Positions 15,092-21,722 of a stretch of DNA of 30,908 nucleotides are shown in pieces. The stretch covers positions 1-30,908 of the forward strand of contig VEPB01000041.1 in NCBI GenBank assembly GCA_012026715.1, given 5' to 3'. Each line of letters starts with the position of its first letter. Within the stretch, counting starts at the first letter, position 1. Source of the DNA: Methylococcaceae bacterium (GTDB lineage Bacteria > Pseudomonadota > Gammaproteobacteria > Methylococcales > Methylococcaceae). The notes under the pieces were generated by a model that saw only the letters and a list, made by a program, of their open reading frames with translations, did no database searches and was not told the origin of the DNA. The position numbers and the translations under genes are program-made.

Positions 15092-16155
15092 AAACGCGGA
15101 ACTCTGAAGAGCCAAGCGACCCGGATGCCTGCTGGGCCGCCGTGCTGGCCCGCGATCCGGCCGCGGATGGCCGGTTTTACTATTCGGTGAATACCACCGG
15201 CATCTACTGCCGGCCGTCCTGCCCATCGCGCCGCCCCAAGCGCAGCAACGTCCGCTTTCATGGCAGTCGGGGCGAGGCCGAACGCGCGGGTTTCCGGCCG
15301 TGCCGGCGCTGTCGGCCCGATGAACCGACATCGGCGGAGCGGCAGACGGCGGCGGTAGCCGCCATCTGCCGCCACATCGAAACGGCGGACGAAATTCCGG
15401 CCCTCGCCGAACTGGCCGCCCGGGCGGGCATGAGCCCCTTCCATGTCCATCGGATCTTCAAATCGGTGACCGGCGTGACGCCCAGGGCTTATGGCGCCGC
15501 CCATCGGGCCGCCCGACTTCGGAACGAACTGGAGCGGAACGCCAGCGTAACGGAAGCCATCTACGCTGCCGGTTACAGCTCCAGCAGCCGGTTCTACGAA
15601 GAATCCCAGAGGCTTCTGGGCATGACGCCTTCCCATTACCGGGCCGGGGGCGCCGACACCGAGATTCGCTTTGCCCTGGGCGTCTGCTTCCTAGGCTCCA
15701 TCCTGGTGGCCATGAGTCCTCGCGGGGTTTGCGCCATCGCCTTGGGCGACGATCCGGAAGCCTTGATCCGCGATTTCCAGGACCGCTTTCCCAAAGCCCA
15801 GTTGGTAGGCGGGGATCAAGCTTTCGAGCGGTTCGTCGCGCATGTGGTGGGATTCGTCGAAGTACCGGCCCAGGGATTGGACCTGCCGCTGGACATTCGC
15901 GGTACCGTTTTCCAGCAACGGGTCTGGCAAGCGCTGAGGGAAATTCCGTCCGGCTCCCAGGTGAGTTACAGCGAGATCGCCCGCCGCATCGGCGCCCCAA
16001 AGGCCGTACGCGCCGTGGCAGGAGCCTGCGCCGCCAATATCCTGGCGGTGGCCATTCCCTGCCACCGAGTAGTGAGGATCGATGGCGACCTGTCCGGCTA
16101 TCGCTGGGGCATCGCCCGCAAGGCCGAGCTGTTGCGGCGGGAGAGCGCGCTGTGA
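15088..16155 (+). CDS. ada: Bifunctional transcriptional activator / O6-methylguanine-DNA methyltransferase Ada
   Basis: The product has 355 residues, close to E. coli Ada (354). The N-terminal zinc domain has Cys41, Cys45, Cys72 and Cys75 (GIYCRPSC and RPCRRC); Cys41 corresponds to the residue that takes methyl groups from phosphotriesters. An AraC-type helix-turn-helix region (about 90-185) follows. The C-terminal methyltransferase has the active-site motif IPCHRVV with Cys325, and YRWGIARKAELL closes the domain. Methylation of the N-terminal Cys turns Ada into an activator of alkylation-repair genes in E. coli; all elements for that are present. No clear Shine-Dalgarno or -35/-10 pair was found in the 219-bp spacer. 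Confidence 0.95.
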   Translation: MKTRNSEEPSDPDACWAAVLARDPAADGRFYYSVNTTGIYCRPSCPSRRPKRSNVRFHGSRGEAERAGFRPCRRCRPDEPTSAERQTAAVAAICRHIETADEIPALAELAARAGMSPFHVHRIFKSVTGVTPRAYGAAHRAARLRNELERNASVTEAIYAAGYSSSSRFYEESQRLLGMTPSHYRAGGADTEIRFALGVCFLGSILVAMSPRGVCAIALGDDPEALIRDFQDRFPKAQLVGGDQAFERFVAHVVGFVEVPAQGLDLPLDIRGTVFQQRVWQALREIPSGSQVSYSEIARRIGAPKAVRAVAGACAANILAVAIPCHRVVRIDGDLSGYRWGIARKAELLRRESAL

Positions 16156-16883
16156 ACCTCGCGTTTCCGGCATGCAAGATCTCAGGTTCCATTGTCGGCC
16201 CGATCCCGATTCGGTCTGGCAACCGCGAAACGTAGCGCCACGGGATGCGGCGACATGCCAAAAAACGGATTGCCAGGATATTGTCATCCGATGTGGCCCA
16301 TCTCGACCACTATCCAAGATTGCATTCCCGGAAGATCCGAACACCACTTGGGTTCCGGTGGTTAGAACCGGGAGGAAGAAACGGGCTTTGGTGAGTTCGA
16401 AGAAGGTACCCGGCGCGAAGCATGCCAAGGAATTGCTTCCTTCCGTGCTTCTCAACGCGCGAGGCGACGCCGGGATAGCAGTCAGCGTAGTGGAGATGCC
16501 CAACGCAAGCAACACACGGGCACGCAGATTCCCGGCCGTGAACCCTCGCCCACAGCGCCTCGCCAAACCGCGAACCAAGTGCGTGCCCGGTTGGTCAGAC
16601 TGGCCTCGGTAAGGGCATTGAAACGCTGCTGAACCGCTAGGTCCTGAACCTGCGCCACGGAAAGAAATTCTCGCCCGAGGCACTCAAGGCGCAAATACGG
16701 TGGACGATGAGGCGGACTAATGCTTTCAGCGACAATGCCCCGGACTTCAGGCCCGGCACCTGTCCAGCGCGGACAGCATGGTGACCGATCAGCGGCGACA
16801 CCCATCTGCGAAGGCAGCGGCCCTGGGCGGCCCGACCATCTTCGCAGCATCCGATGTCAGGGCTTGCCAAGGAGCCCGCCGCT
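16156..16883 (+). other. 728-bp stretch with no recognisable gene
   Basis: Several overlapping open frames exist here on both strands (for example minus 16482-16850), but none has a good ribosome site plus recognisable domain. Their predicted products are rich in Arg, Pro and Ser, as expected of random frames in GC-rich DNA. I see no transposase motif, tRNA or array. It could be decayed coding sequence. Confidence 0.5.
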
Positions 16884-17042
16884 CTAACTCGATTGTGCGA
16901 TACTACCGCGCCGCAGGAAGGTCGGGACATCGTAGTTTATGCCGTTATCCCAGCCCGCCCGGCTCACGGCAGGCTGAGGGTGCAACGATTCGCGGAAAGC
17001 TCTGAGCGCTGCCAGCAGTGCGTTTAAGATACGAGTCAACAT
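16884..17042 (-). CDS. 52-residue small protein with FtsZ C-terminal-peptide-like motif
   Basis: The ORF starts at the ATG at 17042 with an excellent Shine-Dalgarno CAGGAG (17049-17054) 6 nt upstream, which makes translation likely despite its size. Residues 1-20 (MLTRILNALLAALRAFRESL) would form an amphipathic, basic helix suited to membrane or protein contact. Residues 37-46 read NYDVPTFLRR. This closely resembles the conserved C-terminal peptide of FtsZ (E. coli YLDIPAFLRK, other bacteria DIPTFLR), which recruits FtsA, ZipA, MinC, ZapD and SlmA. It is divergent from a UmuD-like gene across a palindrome overlapping both promoters. I infer a damage-inducible division inhibitor acting by FtsZ-tail mimicry. 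I do not recognise a named family, and the motif match is by eye over ten residues. Confidence 0.65.
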   Translation of the reverse strand: MLTRILNALLAALRAFRESLHPQPAVSRAGWDNGINYDVPTFLRRGSIAQSS

Positions 17043-17091
17043 GGTTTGCTCCTGAAAAGTTACGGGGACGTCATCTTCAACGGGATTCCAA

Positions 17092-17120
17092 TTGGCGCTT
17101 TTTGATTGTTGTGCAATAAT
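17092..17120 (+). promoter_or_regulatory. Sigma-70-type promoter for the UmuD-like gene
   Basis: The -35 is TTGGCG (17092-17097), the spacer is 17 nt, and the -10 is AATAAT (17115-17120). The predicted transcript starts near 17127, some 22 nt before the ATG at 17149. The -10 and most of the spacer lie inside the palindrome at 17099-17126, so a protein bound there would block RNA polymerase. Confidence 0.6.
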
Positions 17121-17126
17121 CAAAAA
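17099..17126. promoter_or_regulatory. Long palindromic operator between the small ORF and the UmuD-like gene
   Basis: This is a 28-nt palindrome in which 12 of 14 base pairs match. The core arms are TTGATTnTTG and CAAnAATCAA, separated by 2 nt (17102-17123), extended outward by T and A runs. It does not match the E. coli LexA box (CTGT-N8-ACAG). Its overlap with both divergent -10 elements makes it a probable repressor site. The UmuD-like protein itself, with its basic N-terminal extension, is the obvious candidate ligand, but that is inference. Confidence 0.7.
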
Positions 17127-17133
17127 AACGCAA
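17105..17133 (-). promoter_or_regulatory. Candidate divergent promoter for the 52-residue ORF
   Basis: On the minus strand TTGCGT (rc of 17128-17133) and AACAAT (rc of 17105-17110) are separated by 17 nt. The match to consensus is moderate. The -10 lies inside the palindrome, mirroring the forward promoter. The transcript would have a leader of about 55 nt before the ATG at 17042. Confidence 0.4.
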
Positions 17134-17148
17134 CTCCTTTTTTTGAAG

Positions 17149-17730
17149 ATGGCTGATTCCAATACCCCGAAGCGCGGCGGAACCCGTCCCGGCGCCGGTC
17201 GAAAATCCGGCTCCGGAAGTTATGGCGAACCCACCGAGAGCGTTCGTATCCCTTTGAGCCTGCTGCCCATCGTAAAAGCCTGGCTGGCCGCGCGCCTCAG
17301 CTCGCCACCCGCCGATGCGCTGCGATTTGCGGCTTCGCAAGCCGTACGACGGCACCCCCTGTTCAGCTCGCAGGTTCCTGCCGGGGGACCGACCGCAGGC
17401 GATGATCATGTGGATGACGACATCGACCTGAACGAACACCTGGTTCAGCACCCAAATGCTACTTTCTTCGTGCGCGTCAAGGGCGATTCGATGATCGGCG
17501 CCGGAATTTCGGACGGCGATCTACTGGTTGTCGACCGCTCAGTGGAGCCGCGCAACGGACAAATCGTCGTCGCCGCGGTCAATGGCGAGCAAACCGTAAA
17601 ACGGCTCAAGATCGAGCAGCGGCAAGTTTGGCTGATGCCGGAAAATCCGGCTTATCGCCCGCTAGAAATCGGCGATGGGATGGATCTGGTGATTTGGGGG
17701 GTGGTCGCCCACGCCGTGCATTCCTTTTAG
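17149..17730 (+). CDS. UmuD-like S24-family autoproteolytic protein with basic N-terminal extension
   Basis: The product has 193 residues from the ATG at 17149. The C-terminal ~105 residues are very close to E. coli UmuD: DIDLNEHLVQHPNATFFV, KGDSMIGAGISDGDLLVVD and VNGEQTVKRL. Catalytic Ser114 and Lys151 are present and the likely self-cleavage site is Ala78-Gly79. Instead of UmuD's short arm there is a ~75-residue N-terminal region starting with the basic GGTRPGAGRKSGSG and a helical part (IPLSLLPIVKAWLAARL), which could bind DNA. No umuC follows; the next gene, 9 bp downstream, is an acyltransferase. It could be a polymerase V accessory subunit acting with a UmuC encoded elsewhere, or a LexA-like autorepressor, which the palindrome across its promoter favours. 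Confidence 0.88.
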   Translation: MADSNTPKRGGTRPGAGRKSGSGSYGEPTESVRIPLSLLPIVKAWLAARLSSPPADALRFAASQAVRRHPLFSSQVPAGGPTAGDDHVDDDIDLNEHLVQHPNATFFVRVKGDSMIGAGISDGDLLVVDRSVEPRNGQIVVAAVNGEQTVKRLKIEQRQVWLMPENPAYRPLEIGDGMDLVIWGVVAHAVHSF

Positions 17731-17739
17731 GAACCGACG

Positions 17740-18861
17740 ATGATCGAGGCGCCCCGCTTTACCCGCGAACCGGGATCAACCCACGCCCGGGACCCTCGCT
17801 TGCCAGAGTCTTCGCCCAACCGGCTGCAGCGAAACAACTTCGACCTGTTACGCCTGATTTTTGCATCCATCGTCTGCTTGGTGCACGCCTATCAGTTATC
17901 CGGGTTCCGGCAACTGAGCTGGATTGCCAAGGCGTTTTCTTCCGCCGTCGCGGTCAAAGGGTTTTTCGTCGTTAGCGGCTTCTTGATTTTCCTGAGTTAC
18001 GATCGCTCGAAGTCGTGGGGCGGGTATGCTGAAAAACGCATAAGGCGCATCTATCCGGCCTATTTCACGGTTGTCACATTTACTGCAGTGAGCTTGGCGG
18101 CGATCAGTTCAAAGCCGCTCAGCGACTATTTCTCCGTCGTTTGGCTCAAATATCTTGCAGCCAACTTAAGTTTTCTGAATTTTCTGCAATTGACGGTTCC
18201 GGGAGTATTCGAGTCCAACAAGCTTGCCGCGGTCAACGGCGCGCTGTGGACCCTCAAAATCGAGGTGATGTTTTATATCGCCGTGCCGTTCTTCAGCATG
18301 CTGTTCCGGCGCTTCGGCCGATGGCCGACACTACTGGCCACCTACTGCGGATCGGTCCTGTACGTCGGCTTTTGCGAGGTTTTGGCGCAACGCACCGGCT
18401 CCGGGCTTTATCGTGAGCTGGTCAATCAGTTGCCGGGACAGTTGAGCTATTTCATGACAGGGGCAGCGCTGTATTACTACCGACCGTGGCTTGAAAAGTA
18501 TGTGAGATACCTTGCCGTGGCGGCTATTCTGATACTGCTGGCCCATCGGTCGACGTCTTTGCCACTGTTCGAGCCCGCCGCCCTGGGGATTGTCGTGGTC
18601 GTTGCCGCCCTGTACTTCCATCTGGGAAATTTCGGGAAATACGGAGATTTCTCCTACGGGGTTTATATCCTTCACTTCCCGATGATTCAGTTGCTGATTG
18701 ACCGCGGCTGGTTCCAACAAAATCCCGGCTATTTTCTTGCCGCGACTGTCACAGGGACGTTGTTCGGCGCCGTACTGTTATGGCATGGGGTGGAAAAGCG
18801 ATTTCTGCCGCGCCATAGCCATTACGTAGAGGCCTCGACGCCGGTAAGCGCTGTGAATTAG
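17740..18861 (+). CDS. OafA/YrhL-type acyltransferase (acyltransferase family 3), integral membrane
   Basis: The product has 373 residues and about ten transmembrane helices. The N-terminal NNFDLLRLIFASIVCLVHAY carries the RL...H pattern of the family, with the conserved His in the first helix. KGFFVVSGFLIFLSY and KRIRRIYPAYF are further family hallmarks, and SYGVYILHFPMIQ lies near the end. Such proteins transfer acetyl or other acyl groups to surface polysaccharides, lipid A or peptidoglycan. The target is unknown, as no glycan genes are adjacent. The ATG at 17740 has an AGGA upstream and lies 9 bp after the UmuD-like gene, so they are likely co-transcribed. The DNA looks more AT-rich than its neighbours, hinting at transfer. 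The stop overlaps the converging ppk1 stop by 4 bp. Confidence 0.9.
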   Translation: MIEAPRFTREPGSTHARDPRLPESSPNRLQRNNFDLLRLIFASIVCLVHAYQLSGFRQLSWIAKAFSSAVAVKGFFVVSGFLIFLSYDRSKSWGGYAEKRIRRIYPAYFTVVTFTAVSLAAISSKPLSDYFSVVWLKYLAANLSFLNFLQLTVPGVFESNKLAAVNGALWTLKIEVMFYIAVPFFSMLFRRFGRWPTLLATYCGSVLYVGFCEVLAQRTGSGLYRELVNQLPGQLSYFMTGAALYYYRPWLEKYVRYLAVAAILILLAHRSTSLPLFEPAALGIVVVVAALYFHLGNFGKYGDFSYGVYILHFPMIQLLIDRGWFQQNPGYFLAATVTGTLFGAVLLWHGVEKRFLPRHSHYVEASTPVSAVN

Positions 18862-21212
18862 GTGACCTCCGCCAATTGCTCGAGCAAGGTACACTGGGCG
18901 GATATCGGTTGCTCCTTTCCGTTGGGAGAAACGGCTTTCGAATAACTGCCATCGGAATTCAACTGCCAGGCCTGGCAGTCGTCTTTCAGGTACAGTTCCA
19001 AGTCGGCGCGAATGCGCGCGATGAGTTTCTTGCCCTCGATGGGGAAGCAGCTTTCCACCCGGCGAAACATGTTGCGGCGCATGAAGTCGGCGCTGGCCCC
19101 ATAGATTTCCGGTTCCCCGCCGTTCTCGAAAGCGATGATGCGGCTATGCTCCAGGAAACGGCCGATGATGGATCGCACCCGGATATTGTCGGAAATTCCG
19201 GGAATGCCTGGCCGCAGACAGCAGACTCCCCGGACGATCAGATTGATCTCCACACCCGCCATGGATGCCCGATAAAGCGCCTGAATCAGTTGCGCCTCAT
19301 CGACCGAGTTGACCTTGACGATGATGCGGGCCGGCCTGCCGTTACGGGCATGTTCGGCTTCCCGATCGATTTTTTTCAACAGTGAGCTGTGCAAGGTGAA
19401 TGGCGACTGCAACAGTTTGTTGAGTTTGCTGACCTTGCCCAGGCTGGTGAGTTGAACGAACACCCGCCGCACGTCCTCGCCCAATTCTTTGTCGCTGGTG
19501 AACAAGCCGTAGTCGGTGTAGATGCGGGATGTCTTGGAGTGGTAATTGCCGGTACCGAGGTGGGTGTAATAACGGAGCGACCGCCCCTCCCTGCGCAAAA
19601 CCAGCAGCATCTTGGCGTGGGTCTTGTAACCGACGATGCCGTAAACCACCTGAACTCCGGCTTCCTGCAAGCGGTTAGCGAGGGAAATGTTGGCCTGTTC
19701 GTCGAAACGCGCGAGCAGTTCCACCACCACAGTCACCTCCTTCCCCGCCCTCGCCGCCTTGATCAGCGCCTCGACGATGGGTGAGTTGGAACCGGTGCGG
19801 TACAGGGTCTGCTTGATGGAGACCACATGCGGATCATCCGCCGCCTGGCGGATCAATTCGATCACCGGCGCGAAGGATTCGTAAGGATGATGCAACACGA
19901 TGTCCTGCTTGCGGATCGCTTCGAAAATGTCGTCCTTGTAATAGGTAAGAGACCGCGGAATGCTGGGCAGGAACAGCTGATACTTCAGGTCGGCGCGGTC
20001 GATCAGATCATAGATCTCCCGCGTGCGGCTCAAATTGACCGGCCCATCCACCTTGTAAAGCCGGTCGTCGGACAGTCCGAACTGGGTCAGCAGGAAAGCC
20101 ACGATGGCATCCGGGCAATTATCAGCGACTTCCAATCGAACTTCGTCGCCGTAATTGCGGCTGGTCAATTCGCCTTCGATCGCGCGCAACAAATCATCGA
20201 CCTCTTCCTCGTCCAGGTACATGTCGCTGTTGCGGGTCACCCGGAACTGATAGCAGCCCCGCACTTTCATGCCGTGAAACAAGTCGTTCACGTAGGCATG
20301 AATCACCGATGACAGGAATACGAAGTCGTGCGGACCGCTATCCGTGTCGTGTTGCGGCAAGTGGATGATGCGCGGCAAGGCTCGGGGCGCCTGCAGGATG
20401 GCCAGTTCGATATCGCGCCCGAAAGCGTCTTTGCCAGCCAGAGAAACGATGAAGTTGAGGCTCTTGTTGAGTATCCGCGGAAACGGATGGGACGGATCGA
20501 GGCCCATCGGGCTCAGAATGGGCAGCAATTCCTCGTCGAAGTACTTGCGCAGCCATGCCTGCTGCGATTCGTTCCATTGCGTCCGCCGAACGAAACGGAT
20601 GTTCTGGGCCTCCAGCTCCGGAAACATCAGCTCATTCAAAACCCGGTACTGTTCCCGAACCAGATCGTGAGCCCGCGCCGAAATGGCGGTCAAGGTATCG
20701 CCCGGACTGAAACTGTCGGGGTCGGTGCGCGCGGAGCCGAGCTCGGCCTTCTGAATCAGGCCGGCGACCCGGACTTCAAAGAATTCATCGAGATTGGAGC
20801 AGGAGATGCACAGGAAGTTGAGCCGTTCCAGCAGCGGCGTGCGGGGATTCTTGGCCTGCTCCAATACCCGCGCATTAAATTCCAGCAGGCTCAATTCCCG
20901 ATTGATGTAGAGGCTGGGATCGGTCAGATCGACCGGGAATTGCTGCTTCCCTGCAGCCGCCTTGCCATCCCGCTTGGGCGCGCTGCCCTCGCCGCCTCCC
21001 TGCAAGGTAAGCGCATGGCTATCCTTTTCCAGATCGCCCACCAAATGTTTGGCGGCGCGTATCATGCGCTCGGCTTTCTGGCGGGTCAGGCCGGGAATCT
21101 TCTGAAGCTGGTCGGCATCGGTTTCGGCCAGTTCTTCGATGGAAAAAATACCGTGCTCGGCCAGCATGGCTCGGGTATTCTTGCTGATACCCTTGACGTT
21201 GCCGATGATCAC
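18858..21212 (-). CDS. ppk1: Polyphosphate kinase 1 with N-terminal helix-hairpin-helix (NusA-tail-like) extension
   Basis: The product has 784 residues, about 95 longer than E. coli PPK (688). Residues ~98 onward are a complete PPK1: LYINRELSLLEFNARVLEQA, the phosphorylated-His motif KTHAK (His532) and GRFLEHSRI (His689). These are 157 residues apart, as are His435 and His592 in E. coli. It makes long-chain polyphosphate reversibly from ATP. Residues 1-60 are an extra module with tandem helix-hairpin-helix character (IEELAETDADQLQKIPGLT, KAERMIRAAK) that resembles the acidic C-terminal repeats of NusA. A charged linker (about 60-92) joins them. The start is GTG at 21212 with an AGAGG Shine-Dalgarno 5-6 nt upstream, supporting translation of the extension. 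It lies 46 bp after msrB on the same strand. Confidence 0.95.
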   Translation of the reverse strand: MIIGNVKGISKNTRAMLAEHGIFSIEELAETDADQLQKIPGLTRQKAERMIRAAKHLVGDLEKDSHALTLQGGGEGSAPKRDGKAAAGKQQFPVDLTDPSLYINRELSLLEFNARVLEQAKNPRTPLLERLNFLCISCSNLDEFFEVRVAGLIQKAELGSARTDPDSFSPGDTLTAISARAHDLVREQYRVLNELMFPELEAQNIRFVRRTQWNESQQAWLRKYFDEELLPILSPMGLDPSHPFPRILNKSLNFIVSLAGKDAFGRDIELAILQAPRALPRIIHLPQHDTDSGPHDFVFLSSVIHAYVNDLFHGMKVRGCYQFRVTRNSDMYLDEEEVDDLLRAIEGELTSRNYGDEVRLEVADNCPDAIVAFLLTQFGLSDDRLYKVDGPVNLSRTREIYDLIDRADLKYQLFLPSIPRSLTYYKDDIFEAIRKQDIVLHHPYESFAPVIELIRQAADDPHVVSIKQTLYRTGSNSPIVEALIKAARAGKEVTVVVELLARFDEQANISLANRLQEAGVQVVYGIVGYKTHAKMLLVLRREGRSLRYYTHLGTGNYHSKTSRIYTDYGLFTSDKELGEDVRRVFVQLTSLGKVSKLNKLLQSPFTLHSSLLKKIDREAEHARNGRPARIIVKVNSVDEAQLIQALYRASMAGVEINLIVRGVCCLRPGIPGISDNIRVRSIIGRFLEHSRIIAFENGGEPEIYGASADFMRRNMFRRVESCFPIEGKKLIARIRADLELYLKDDCQAWQLNSDGSYSKAVSPNGKEQPISAQCTLLEQLAEVT

Positions 21213-21258
21213 GCTTCCCTCTTCTGTGTGTGCGCTCGCCGAGCGGGTCTCCCGTCGC

Positions 21259-21705
21259 TCAATCGAACAGGGTCAAGAATGAGCCATATCCTTCGGCTTC
21301 CAGATCCTCTTTGGGAATAAACCGCAGGGCCGCGGAATTTATGCAGTAGCGCAATCCCGTTTGTGGCCGTGGGTCGTCGAAGACGTGGCCGAGGTGGGAA
21401 TCGGCATTGCGGCTTCTAACCTCGGTGCGCACCATGAGCCAGGACCGATCCTCCCTTTCCACCAGACAATCCCCGGAAATCGGCCGGGAAAAGCTGGGCC
21501 AGCCGGTGCCGGAATCAAATTTATCCGTGGAGCTGAACAAGGGTTCGCCGGACACGACATCCACGTAAAGTCCGGCCCGGTGATTGTCCCAATAGGCATT
21601 GCGGAACGGCGGCTCGGTACCGCACGCCTGGGTGATCTCGAACTGTTCCTCGGTCAGGTTGCGCCGCAGCTCGTCCGGCGGCGGCTTGACGTAACCATCG
21701 GCCAT
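21259..21705 (-). CDS. msrB: Peptide-methionine (R)-S-oxide reductase MsrB
   Basis: The product has 148 residues, the full length of the family. The catalytic Cys121 is in RYCINSAALRF, GWPSF is the substrate-pocket motif and HLGHVFDD lies before the active site. The two CxxC pairs that bind zinc in many MsrB proteins are absent (VDVVSGEPLF where CxxCG would be), so this is the zinc-free form. It reduces methionine-R-sulfoxide in oxidised proteins using thioredoxin. It sits 17 bp after lon and 46 bp before ppk1, so the three genes are probably one transcript. Confidence 0.95.
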   Translation of the reverse strand: MADGYVKPPPDELRRNLTEEQFEITQACGTEPPFRNAYWDNHRAGLYVDVVSGEPLFSSTDKFDSGTGWPSFSRPISGDCLVEREDRSWLMVRTEVRSRNADSHLGHVFDDPRPQTGLRYCINSAALRFIPKEDLEAEGYGSFLTLFD

Positions 21706-21722
21706 CGCGACGGCCTCTAGAT

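Noticed and set aside
15691..16683. 330-codon open frame on the minus strand reaching into the gene-free spacer
   Set aside because: Half of it is antisense to ada; the remainder has no recognisable domain or ribosome site.
17043..17148. Classical LexA box in the umuD-like promoter
   Set aside because: No CTGT-N8-ACAG or close variant is present; the palindrome there has a different sequence.
20328..21320. 330-codon open frame on the plus strand
   Set aside because: It is antisense to ppk1 and has no recognisable motif.
21259..21705. Missing zinc Cys pairs in MsrB taken as damage
   Set aside because: A zinc-free MsrB subgroup is well known, and the catalytic Cys and pocket motifs are intact.
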